This document shows, piece by piece, positions 8,422 through 15,469 of a stretch of DNA of 32,143 bases. A program made the position numbers and the translations under genes. The DNA comes from Acidimicrobiales bacterium (GTDB lineage Bacteria; Actinomycetota; Acidimicrobiia; Acidimicrobiales; Acidimicrobilacustridaceae): positions 1-32,143 of the forward strand of contig JALOLF010000058.1 of the NCBI GenBank assembly GCA_025456085.1. Direction: 5' to 3'. Each line of letters begins with the position of its first letter. The first letter of the stretch is position 1. Below the pieces are notes generated by a model that did not search any database, was not told the DNA's origin, and saw nothing but the letters and a program-made list of their open reading frames with translations.

Positions 8422-9785
8422 ATGGCCGACGTCACCATGCCCCAACTGGGTGAGACCGTCACCGAGGGCACCATCACCAAGTGGTTCAAGCAGGTCGGCG
8501 AGCCCGTCGCCATGGACGAGGTGCTGTTCGAGGTGTCGACCGACAAGGTCGACTCCGAGGTCCCCTCGCCGGTGGCGGGGTTCCTGGCCGAGATCCGGGC
8601 CCAGGAGGGCGACACCGTCGAGGTGGGCGAGGTGATCGCCGTGGTCACCGACGACGCCCCGTCCGCCGTGCCCGCGTCGGCTCCCGCCGCTGCGCCGAGC
8701 GCAGGACCCGAGCCCCCGCCGGAGGAGCCCCCCGCGCCGGCGAGCCCGGCGCCGGCCGCTGAGCCGGCACCGGCCGCTGAGCCGGCACCGGCCGCTGAGC
8801 CGGCACCGGCCGCAGCGGCGCCCGCGCCGGCACCGTCGGGTGGCGCGCCGCCGCTGGGATCGACGCCTCCGAGGTCGTCGGGTCCGGTCTCGGAGGGCGC
8901 ATCACCAGGGCCGACGTGGAAGCCGTCATCGGCCGCACGCCGGCCGGCGCGGCCTCCCCCGGCGCGACCCCGTCGGCACCAGCCCCGTCCCCCGCACCCG
9001 CCCCGGCCCCTCGGACGGCGACCCCGGCCCCGGCCGCCGCGGCCCGCAAGCCCACGCCGCGGCGCGCCGCGGGCGGCGACACCGTCGAGCCGCTGAACAA
9101 CATCCGCCGTCGCACCGGCGAGCACATGGTGCTGTCCAAGGACGTGTCCCCCCATGCGGTCACCGCGGTGGAGGTGGACTACGAGAACGTGGAGCGCGTC
9201 CGTCGCCGCCACCGCGACGCCTGGAAGCAGGAGGAGGGCTTCGGGCTCACCTATCTGCCCTTCATCGCGCGGGCCGTCATCGACGCCCTGCGTGACTTCC
9301 CGCACCTCAACGCCACCGTCGGCGACGGCGAGCTGGTGGTCCACAACTTCGTCAACCTGGCCTTCGCCGTCGACCTCGACTTCCAGGGGCTGCTGGCGCC
9401 GGTCATCCACGACGCCGACGACAAGCGGCTGCGGGCCATCGCCCGGGAGATCAGCGACCTGGCCGATCGGGCCCGGTCCAAGCAGCTCTCCGTCGACGAC
9501 GTCACGGGCGGGACGTTCACCATCTCGAACTCGGGCAGTTTCGGCACGTACTTCGTGCTCCCCATCATCAACCAGCCCCAGGTGGCGATCCTGTCGACCG
9601 ACGGCATCCGGCGTCGGCCCGTCGTGGTCACCGACGTCGACGGCAACGAGGCCATCGCCATCCACTCCGTCGGGGTGCTGGCCATGAGCTGGGACCATCG
9701 GGCCTTCGACGGTGCCTACGCCGCGGCGTTCCTGGCCGAGGTCAAGCACCTGCTCGAGACGCGGGACTGGGAGGCCGAGCTCTGA
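8422..9785 (+). CDS. sucB: Dihydrolipoamide acyltransferase (E2), frameshifted as read
   Basis: E2 core of a 2-oxoacid dehydrogenase complex, split between two frames. The first frame (8422-9096) encodes a lipoyl domain with the modified lysine in [12 protein letters not shown] (about residues 1-75), then an Ala/Pro linker with repeats, before becoming arginine/proline nonsense after about 8850. The second frame resumes at about 8850 with the end of the E3-binding domain ([25 protein letters not shown]). It carries the whole catalytic domain, including [25 protein letters not shown] and the DHRAFDG active-site motif, to 9785. The first part of the E3-binding domain (normally a PxVRRLA-like helix) is missing, so a short deletion near 8830-8858 is likely. 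ATG 8422 follows GAGAGGGA by 7 nt. Substrate is inferred as 2-oxoglutarate or pyruvate. Single lipoyl domain, unlike two in mycobacterial DlaT. Confidence 0.85.
8755..8808 (+). repeat. Three perfect 18-bp tandem repeats in the E2 linker
   Basis: GCCGCTGAGCCGGCACCG occurs three times without mismatch at 8755, 8773 and 8791 and continues imperfectly on both sides. It encodes AAEPAP units of the flexible linker between the lipoyl and E3-binding domains. Slippage or assembly collapse here is a plausible neighbour of the frameshift about 40 nt downstream. Confidence 0.9.
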
Positions 9786-9823
9786 GCCCGGTCGGCGACC
9801 CGTCGGCGGCTCGGCCGCTGCGC

Positions 9824-11554
9824 GTGCGCTGGCTGGGCACGGTGCGCTACCGCGACGCCCACGCCCTGCAGCGGGCGCTGTTCGACGGCGTCGACGACCA
9901 CCTGCTGCTGTTGGAGCATCCCCACGTCTACACGCTGGGGGTGCGGGCCGACCCGGCACACGTGCTGGTCGAGCCCGCCTCGGTCGGTGCCGAGCTGGTC
10001 GAGACCGACCGGGGGGGCGACGTCACCTACCACGGCCCGGGGCAGCTGGTCGGCTATCCGATCCTGACCGTGCCCGGCAAGGGCGGTGGGGGCATGGCCG
10101 ACACCGTGGCCTACGTGCGGACCGTGGAGGACCTGGTCATCGCCACCCTGCACGACGTGGGCCTCGACGACGTCGGTCGGCTGGAGGGGTATCCGGGGGT
10201 GTGGGTGGCACCCGGATCGTCGGCGCCCCGCAAGATCGCCGCCATCGGCGTGCGCCTCACCCGAGGCCGCTCCATGCACGGCTTCGCCCTGAACGTGCGC
10301 CCCGACCTCGCCTACTTCGGCCACATCGTGCCCTGTGGCATCGCCGACAAGGGTGTGACCTCCCTGGCCGCCGAGGGCGTGGACGTCTCGGTGCGCGACG
10401 TGGTCGACGTCGTCGTGGCGCGAGCGGCGCAGGCGTGGGCTGCGGACCGTCCGGTGGAACGGGCCGACGTGGCGTGGCGGGAGCGGCCCGAGGACCTGGC
10501 GCCCTTCAGCCGGGGGGCCGGTCCCGGCGCGCCGGTGCTCCCCGGCAGCGGCATCGCCGAGGCCGGGACGGCGGCTGCCGGCGGGACTGCCGCCGTGTCG
10601 AGCGCCGGCGCCGGGCAGGAGCCGGGCACCTCGGTGCGGCTGCGGGGTCGTCTGGCCGAGGCGGGCGTCACGTCGGGGCTGCACCTCGCCGAGCGCAAGC
10701 CGCCGTGGCTGCGGGCCCGGGTGGAGCTGGGCGAGGGGCCGCTGCGGGTGCGCCGTACCCTCCGCGAGCTCGACCTCGTGACCGTGTGCGAAGAAGCGGG
10801 CTGCCCCAACCTGTCGGAGTGCTGGGCCGACGGCACCGCCACCTTCATGATCAACGGGGAGCGCTGCACCCGGGCCTGCGGCTTCTGCCTCGTCGACACC
10901 CGCAGGCCCGAGCCGCTGGCGGTGGACGAGCCGGAGCGGGTCGCCGAGGCGGTGGCGCGCCTCGGACTCGAGTTCGCCGTGGTCACCGCCGTGGCCCGGG
11001 ACGACCTGGCGGACGGGGGGGCCGGTGGCTTCGTGGCGACCATCGACGCCATCCGTCGGCGCAACCCGGGGGTGCAGGTCGAGGTTCTGATCCCCGACTG
11101 CAAGGGCGACCCGGCGGCTCTGGGCGCCATCTTCGCCGCCCGGCCCGACGTGGTGAACCACAACCTCGAGACCGTGGCCCGGCTGCAGCGTGCCGTGCGC
11201 CCGTCGGCCTCCTACGCCCGCAGCCTGGCCGTGCTGGGCCGGGCCCGCGCCGCAGGGTGCACCACGAAGTCGGGTCTCGTGCTGGGCATGGGCGAGACCG
11301 ACGACGAGGTGCTGGGCGCGCTGGCCGATCTGGCGGCCGTGGGCGTGCGCATCGTGACGCTGGGCCAGTACCTCCGGCCCACCTCGCACCACCTGCCGGT
11401 GCACCGGTGGGTGCCGCCCGAGACCTTCGACGCGCTGCGCGCCGCGGGCGAGGCGCTGGGGCTGGACCACGTGGAGGCGGGCCCGCTCACCCGGTCCAGC
11501 TACCACGCCAGACAGGCCGCCGGAGCGGGTGTGGCCCGCGTGGCGCCCGGGTGA
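9824..11554 (+). CDS. lipB-lipA: LipB-LipA fusion: octanoyltransferase and lipoyl synthase
   Basis: A single 576-residue ORF. Residues 1 to about 225 are LipB, which moves octanoate from ACP to the lipoyl lysine: LLLLEHPHVYTLG, GGDVTYHGPGQLVGYP, Lys137 in RKIAAIGVR and catalytic Cys171 in PCGIADKGVTSL. A Gly/Ala/Pro linker follows (about 228-285). Residues about 290-576 are LipA, the radical-SAM enzyme that inserts two sulfurs: auxiliary cluster Cys322/327/333 (CEEAGCPNLSEC), radical-SAM Cys348/352/355 (CTRACGFC) and the C-terminal RSSY motif. Both halves are complete, and no stop separates them. GTG 9824 is the only usual start codon after the E2 stop that keeps the LGTVRYRDA start. An internal in-frame GTG at 10634, 12 nt after AGGAG, could allow separate LipA translation. 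It directly follows E2, the protein it would lipoylate. Confidence 0.9.
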   Translation: MRWLGTVRYRDAHALQRALFDGVDDHLLLLEHPHVYTLGVRADPAHVLVEPASVGAELVETDRGGDVTYHGPGQLVGYPILTVPGKGGGGMADTVAYVRTVEDLVIATLHDVGLDDVGRLEGYPGVWVAPGSSAPRKIAAIGVRLTRGRSMHGFALNVRPDLAYFGHIVPCGIADKGVTSLAAEGVDVSVRDVVDVVVARAAQAWAADRPVERADVAWRERPEDLAPFSRGAGPGAPVLPGSGIAEAGTAAAGGTAAVSSAGAGQEPGTSVRLRGRLAEAGVTSGLHLAERKPPWLRARVELGEGPLRVRRTLRELDLVTVCEEAGCPNLSECWADGTATFMINGERCTRACGFCLVDTRRPEPLAVDEPERVAEAVARLGLEFAVVTAVARDDLADGGAGGFVATIDAIRRRNPGVQVEVLIPDCKGDPAALGAIFAARPDVVNHNLETVARLQRAVRPSASYARSLAVLGRARAAGCTTKSGLVLGMGETDDEVLGALADLAAVGVRIVTLGQYLRPTSHHLPVHRWVPPETFDALRAAGEALGLDHVEAGPLTRSSYHARQAAGAGVARVAPG

Positions 11555-11601
11555 TCGCGACCCCGTCCGGACCCGCGTTCGGCCCCGCGAGCGTGGCCCG
11601 G

Positions 11602-11607
11602 TAGCCT
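11602..11607 (+). promoter_or_regulatory. -10-like element TAGCCT for the M24 peptidase gene
   Basis: TAGCCT ends exactly 7 nt before the ATG at 11615 and no ribosome-binding sequence lies between, so the mRNA should start at or next to the A of the start codon (leaderless). Confidence 0.45.
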
Positions 11608-11614
11608 GCGCTGC

Positions 11615-12721
11615 ATGGCAGCCCAGCGCTTCGACCGGGTGCGCGCCGCGATGGCCGACCGGGGGGTCGACGTGCTGCTCCTGTCGGTCGGTGCCGACCT
11701 GCCCTGGCTGACCGGCTACGAGGCCATGCCCCTGGAGCGCCTCACGATGCTGGTCCTGCCCGTCGACGGCGACGCCACCCTCGTGGTGCCGGCGCTCGAG
11801 GCCCCCCGGGTCCGGGAGCGACCGGCGCTGTTCGCGCTGCGCCCCTGGGGCGAGACCGAGGACCCGGTGGCCATCGTGGCCGACCTCGTCGGTCGGGCCC
11901 GTGCGGCCGCGATCGGCAACCGCACCTGGTCCCAGTTCCTGCTCGCCCTGCAGGGTTCGCTGCCGGGCACGGCCTTCCGGCCGGCCTCCGAGGTGCTCGG
12001 TCCGCTCCGCGCCGTCAAGGAACCCGACGAGATCGCCGCCCTGCGCGGTGCGGCCGCGGCCGTCGACCGCATCGCGGCGGCGCTGCAGGCCGGCGAGATC
12101 CCGCTCGTCGGGCGCACGGAGGCCGACATCAGCGCCGAGCTGTCCCGGCGCATCCTGGCCGAGGGTCACCACCGGGTGAACTTCGCCATCGTGGCCGCGG
12201 GCGAGAACGCCGCCAGCGCGCACCACGAACCCGGCGACCGGGTGGTGCAACCGGGCGAGATCGTGCTCTGCGACTTCGGGGGCGCCATGGTCGGCGCCGA
12301 CGGCGTGGGCTACTGCTCCGACATCACCCGGTGCGTGCACGTGGGTGAGGTCCCTGCCGAGTTGGCCGAGCAGTACGCCGCGCTGCGCGCCGCACAGGCG
12401 GCGGGGGTGGCTGCGGCCACCGTCGGCACGCCCGGCGAAGCCGTCGACGCCGCGGCGCGCCGGGTGCTGGCCGATGCCGGCCTCGGCGAGGCCTTCGTGC
12501 ACCGCACGGGCCACGGGATCGGGGTCGAGGAGCACGAGGACCCCTACCTGGTGGCCGGCAACGCGGCGCCGTTGGTCGCCGGGAACGCCTTCTCGATCGA
12601 GCCCGGCTTCTATCTGCCCGGCCGGTGGGGCGCCCGCCTCGAGGACATCGTCGTGGCGACCCCCGACGGCCCCGACGCCCTCAACCGGGTCGACCACGAC
12701 CTGGTGGCGGTCGACCGATGA
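11615..12721 (+). CDS. M24 family metallopeptidase (Xaa-Pro aminopeptidase/dipeptidase type)
   Basis: 368-residue creatinase-fold protein that probably removes N-terminal residues before proline in the cytoplasm. Residues about 1-135 are the creatinase N-terminal domain (DLPWLTGYEAM; EVLGPLRAVKEPDEI). The pita-bread catalytic domain follows, with the five metal ligands in order: Asp220 (CDFGG), Asp236 (SDITR), His300 (GHGIGVEEHE), Glu329 (SIEPGFY) and Glu343 (RLEDIV). It has no signal peptide. It looks leaderless, with TAGCCT 7 nt before the ATG. It starts 60 nt after the LipB-LipA ORF but seems to have its own promoter. The family also contains creatinase and unrelated hydrolases, so exact substrate is not certain. 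Confidence 0.88.
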   Translation: MAAQRFDRVRAAMADRGVDVLLLSVGADLPWLTGYEAMPLERLTMLVLPVDGDATLVVPALEAPRVRERPALFALRPWGETEDPVAIVADLVGRARAAAIGNRTWSQFLLALQGSLPGTAFRPASEVLGPLRAVKEPDEIAALRGAAAAVDRIAAALQAGEIPLVGRTEADISAELSRRILAEGHHRVNFAIVAAGENAASAHHEPGDRVVQPGEIVLCDFGGAMVGADGVGYCSDITRCVHVGEVPAELAEQYAALRAAQAAGVAAATVGTPGEAVDAAARRVLADAGLGEAFVHRTGHGIGVEEHEDPYLVAGNAAPLVAGNAFSIEPGFYLPGRWGARLEDIVVATPDGPDALNRVDHDLVAVDR

Positions 12722-12794
12722 GCGGGAGCCCACCCCCGTCCGGGCCCGGGGCTGCGGTGCGTGGGTGCTGCCGCGCCGAGCCGGAGCCGACCGC

Positions 12795-13652
12795 ATGATG
12801 CCGCTCGACGCGTCCACGTTCCTGCTGCAGTGGGCCACCGGCGGCCTGCTCTTCTGCTGGGTCACGACCCGGCGTCGCGAGGTGAGCCTCGGCTACGGCT
12901 GGCTGCTGCGAGGTGTCTACGGCCTGTTCGCCGCGGCCGGTGCCGCGGTCGGCTTCCTGCTCCTCGAGACGGTGTGGGTCCGCGACCTCGCCGGGGCGGG
13001 CGTGGCCGTCGCCGCCTTCGTGGTCAACGGCATCGCCGGCGCCCGCCGCAAGGCCGGAGTCGCCGGCCAGCAGGCCCTCGCCGAGGAGCGCAGCGCCCGC
13101 GTCGCCGCCATGACCGGCATCGACCGCGCCCCGGCCGACAAGGACGTGTCCGTCGCCGAGTTCGATCCGCGCCTCGACCTGGTCGCCCCCGCCATCGGCG
13201 CCGTCGGCATCGTCGCCAGCGGGGTCGTCGACGGCGATCCGGTGTGGCTGGCCGTGGCCCGTCTGCTCGTCGGCGCCGCCTTCCTCGGGGTGGTCAGTGA
13301 CTCCATGCTGCTCGGGCACTGGTATCTCGTGCAGCCCGGGATGCCGCGGGCGCCGCTGCTCGAGCTGGTGCGCTGGGCGGGGTACCTGTGGGTGCCGGAG
13401 CTGATCCTGTGGCTGGTGCCGACGGGCATGGTCTCGGTGCTGAACGGCACCATCGACGACCAGTACAACGGCCTGCTGGGCTGGTTCTGGCTGGCGTGCG
13501 CCGTCACCACCGGCGGCCTGTTGATCGTGACCCGCCTGGCCCTGAAGGAGCGTGCGTACTCGGCCGTCATGGCGGCGACGGGTCTGCTCTACCTGGCCAT
13601 CCTGACCGCCTTCGGCATGGACGTGGTCGCCCGGGCCCTGCTGGCGCCGTGA
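12795..13652 (+). CDS. Unknown polytopic membrane protein
   Basis: 285-residue integral membrane protein with roughly eight hydrophobic segments (for example FLLQWATGGLLFCWVTT near the N-terminus, GLLYLAILTAFGMDVVARALL at the C-terminus). A charged loop of about 50 residues lies after the third span (ARRKAGVAGQQALAEERSAR). No recognisable family motif. ATG ATG at 12795/12798 is preceded by GGAG; the frame is open much further upstream, but only inside the preceding peptidase gene. Its TGA overlaps the GTG start of the polymerase-domain gene (GTGA), so the two are probably co-translated. A functional link between a membrane protein and NHEJ is not otherwise known to me. Confidence 0.8.
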   Translation: MMPLDASTFLLQWATGGLLFCWVTTRRREVSLGYGWLLRGVYGLFAAAGAAVGFLLLETVWVRDLAGAGVAVAAFVVNGIAGARRKAGVAGQQALAEERSARVAAMTGIDRAPADKDVSVAEFDPRLDLVAPAIGAVGIVASGVVDGDPVWLAVARLLVGAAFLGVVSDSMLLGHWYLVQPGMPRAPLLELVRWAGYLWVPELILWLVPTGMVSVLNGTIDDQYNGLLGWFWLACAVTTGGLLIVTRLALKERAYSAVMAATGLLYLAILTAFGMDVVARALLAP

Positions 13653-14578
13653 GCCCGGGGGGAACCGCCTCGGGTGGCACGGGGGCCGCGTCCGTGGTCG
13701 AGGTCGACGGCCGTACGGTGCGGCTCACCAACCCCGACAAGGTGCTGTATCCCGCGACGGGGTTCACGAAGGGCCAGGTCGTCGACTACTACCTCCGCGT
13801 GGCGCCGGTGCTGCTCGCCCACCTCGCCGGCCGCTGCATCACGTTGCGGCGGTTCCCCGACGGTGTCGAGGCCGACTCGTTCTTCGAGAAGCGCTGCCCG
13901 ACATCCCGACCCGACTGGGTGCACACCGCGCCGGGCCCGGGGTGGCGCAACGGCCCGGTCGAGTACTGCCTGCTCGAGGAGCGCGCCGCGCTGGCGTGGT
14001 CGGCCAACCTCGCCGCGCTCGAGCTGCACGCCCCCCTGGCCCGGGCCACCGCCCCGCAGGAACCGGACGTGGTGGTGTTCGATCTCGATCCGGGCCCGCC
14101 GGCGGGCCTGACCGAGTGCGCGGTCGTCGCCCGGTGGCTTCGCACCGTGCTCGACGGGATCGGGCTCACGGCGTACCCGAAGACCTCGGGCTCCAAGGGT
14201 CTGCAGGTCTACGTCCCCCTCGACGCGGGCCACTCCTTCGACCACACGCGATCGTTCGCCCTGGCCGTGGGCCAGGTGCTCGAGCGTGAGCATCCCCGGG
14301 CGGTCCTGACCCGCATGGACCGTGCCGAGCGCACCGGCAAGGTGTTCGTGGACTGGAGCCAGAACGCCGGCCACAAGACCACGGTGTCGGTCTACTCCCT
14401 GCGGGGACGGGCCCGTCCCACCGTGTCGACGCCGGTGACCTGGGACGAGGTCGACGCGGCCGCGCAGGGCGCGAGCCTCCTGTTCGAGGCCCCCGCCGTG
14501 CTCGAGCGGGTTGCTCGCCTCGGGGACCTCTTCGCGCCCGTGCTGCGCAACCCGCAGCGCCTGCCCGCGCCCCGCTGA
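13649..14578 (+). CDS. Stand-alone LigD-type NHEJ polymerase/primase domain protein
   Basis: 309-residue member of the archaeo-eukaryotic primase superfamily, LigD polymerase-domain (PolDom) type. These enzymes add ribonucleotides or deoxynucleotides to gap or end substrates during non-homologous end joining. Catalytic residues are visible: Asp145 and Asp147 in VFDLDPG, Asp235 in KVFVDWSQN, and Lys183 in SGSKGLQVYVPL. The spacing (2 and 88) is the same as the D137/D139/D227 set I recall for mycobacterial PolDom. Other segments are TNPDKVLYPATGFTKG at the start and a Cys in EKRCPTSRPDW. No ligase or nuclease domain is attached, and Ku is not in the window. GTG 13649 overlaps the upstream TGA; GTG 13694 is an alternative start. 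Confidence 0.93.
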   Translation: MSPGGTASGGTGAASVVEVDGRTVRLTNPDKVLYPATGFTKGQVVDYYLRVAPVLLAHLAGRCITLRRFPDGVEADSFFEKRCPTSRPDWVHTAPGPGWRNGPVEYCLLEERAALAWSANLAALELHAPLARATAPQEPDVVVFDLDPGPPAGLTECAVVARWLRTVLDGIGLTAYPKTSGSKGLQVYVPLDAGHSFDHTRSFALAVGQVLEREHPRAVLTRMDRAERTGKVFVDWSQNAGHKTTVSVYSLRGRARPTVSTPVTWDEVDAAAQGASLLFEAPAVLERVARLGDLFAPVLRNPQRLPAPR

Positions 14579-14598
14579 GTCGCTCGTGCCACGCCGAT

Positions 14599-14613
14599 CG
14601 ACCGGCCCGGTCG
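14599..14613 (+). terminator. Short GC hairpin after the polymerase-domain gene
   Basis: CGACC-GGCCC-GGTCG forms a 5-bp stem with a 5-nt loop 20 nt after the stop codon. There is no T tract. It may insulate the upstream operon from the promoter at 14622, but it is short and could be chance. Confidence 0.22.
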
Positions 14614-14621
14614 GGAATCGC

Positions 14622-14649
14622 TCAAGCGGCTCGTCGGCACGGCCGATAG
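14622..14649 (+). promoter_or_regulatory. Sigma-28 (FliA/WhiG)-like promoter
   Basis: TCAA at 14622-14625 followed after 16 nt by GCCGATAG at 14642-14649 closely resembles the FliA/WhiG consensus TAAA-N15-GCCGATAA. Transcription would start near 14656, about 60 nt before the ATG at 14717. This form differs from the TASSCT elements elsewhere in the window. No flagellar or sporulation gene is visible here, so assignment to that regulon is inference. Confidence 0.4.
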
Positions 14650-14667
14650 GTCAGAAGACCCAGCGCA

Positions 14668-14683
14668 TGGGCCGATCGGCCCA
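14668..14683. promoter_or_regulatory. 16-bp perfect palindrome in the leader of the unknown gene
   Basis: TGGGCCGATCGGCCCA is a perfect dyad with no spacer. It lies just downstream of the predicted start point (about +12 to +27) and 33 nt before the ATG at 14717. It could be an operator or an mRNA-level hairpin. Its core shares GGCCGAT with the -10 element at 14641. Confidence 0.45.
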
Positions 14684-14716
14684 CACGAACCGGGCGGACG
14701 AAGGTGGGAGGGCACG

Positions 14717-15289
14717 ATGGCGACGGGGATCGCGGTACCGACCGCACAGCCAGCCCGATTCGGGTCCGAGCTGCGACGGCTGTACGAGAACATCGAGAGC
14801 GACGACGCCTGGCGCGACATCCGTCCCCGGTCCGACGTGGGTGCGGCGGCGCGCCGCCTCCGGGCCGCCGTCACGGAGATCGACGACGACGAGCCGTTCC
14901 GGCCGACGGTGCCCGGTGACGACCTGCTGGTGATCCCCGATCGTGCCGTGGTGTCGGTGATGCCCGTGGAACCCGTCACCCCGCCCGTCGAGGCGCCGTT
15001 GGCCGTGGTGGTTGCCGAGATCGAGGTGGTGCGCTCAGCAGCGGTCGCCGCGCCGGTGACGATCGTCGTCGCCGAGACGCAGGGCCCGGATCGGTCGGTC
15101 GACGCCGCCGCCGAGTCGGTCGCACCCGTGACGCAGCGCCGGCGGGCCCAGCGCCCCACCGCGCTGTTGGAGCGCCTTCTCAGCCGTGCCCGGTGCACGG
15201 ACCGGATCGACGGGGCCCCCGGGCGCGACCGGGACGAGCCGGTGGCGACCTGGGAGATCCGGGTGGCGCCGTGCAACCCGCTCGGCTGA
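14717..15289 (+). CDS. Unknown 190-residue protein
   Basis: No family recognised. The N-terminal 70 residues are charged and probably helical (FGSELRRLYENIESDDAWRD; AAARRLRAAV). The middle is Val/Pro/Ala-rich and low in complexity (VMPVEPVTPPVEAPLAVVVAE). The C-terminus has a basic stretch (RRRAQRPTALLERLLSRAR). There is no signal peptide or membrane span. ATG 14717 is preceded by GGGAGGG with good spacing. The gene stands alone behind a sigma-28-like promoter and a 16-bp palindrome and is followed by a strong hairpin, so it forms its own transcription unit. That signal layout is the main reason to believe it codes. Composition could also arise by chance in GC-rich DNA. Confidence 0.6.
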   Translation: MATGIAVPTAQPARFGSELRRLYENIESDDAWRDIRPRSDVGAAARRLRAAVTEIDDDEPFRPTVPGDDLLVIPDRAVVSVMPVEPVTPPVEAPLAVVVAEIEVVRSAAVAAPVTIVVAETQGPDRSVDAAAESVAPVTQRRRAQRPTALLERLLSRARCTDRIDGAPGRDRDEPVATWEIRVAPCNPLG

Positions 15290-15333
15290 GCCACCGCATC
15301 GAGACCGACGACTGATCGCCGTCCGGGGGAGCA

Positions 15334-15369
15334 CGGCAGGGGCGTGGGGGGAGACCCACGCCCCTGCCG
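15334..15369 (+). terminator. Strong hairpin terminator after the unknown 190-residue gene
   Basis: Perfect 15-bp inverted repeat CGGCAGGGGCGTGGG/CCCACGCCCCTGCCG with a 6-nt loop (GGGAGA), 44 nt after the stop codon. No T tract follows, as is common for high-GC actinobacteria. It lies between two convergent genes and may act on both strands. Confidence 0.65.
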
Positions 15370-15433
15370 CGTGCGCCGTCCCGTCGCAGCGGTGCGTCGC
15401 GCGGGGCCACCGTGGTGCAGGCCGGGTCGTGCG

Positions 15434-15458
15434 GCGACGTCGGCGGACCCGACGTCGC
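15434..15458 (-). terminator. Hairpin terminator after metH
   Basis: Perfect 10-bp stem GCGACGTCGG/CCGACGTCGC with a 5-nt loop, starting 11 nt beyond the metH TAG on the minus strand. No T tract. Together with the hairpin at 15334-15369 it separates the convergent genes. Confidence 0.5.
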
Positions 15459-15469
15459 GTTGCGGGGTC

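Noticed and set aside
8422-9785. Programmed ribosomal frameshifting in the E2 gene
   Set aside because: No slippery heptamer or downstream structure is visible at the junction, and part of the E3-binding domain is missing, which frameshifting would not explain.
9716-12865. A 1049-codon open frame on the minus strand across LipB-LipA and the peptidase gene
   Set aside because: It runs through two well supported genes on the other strand and has no domain of its own.
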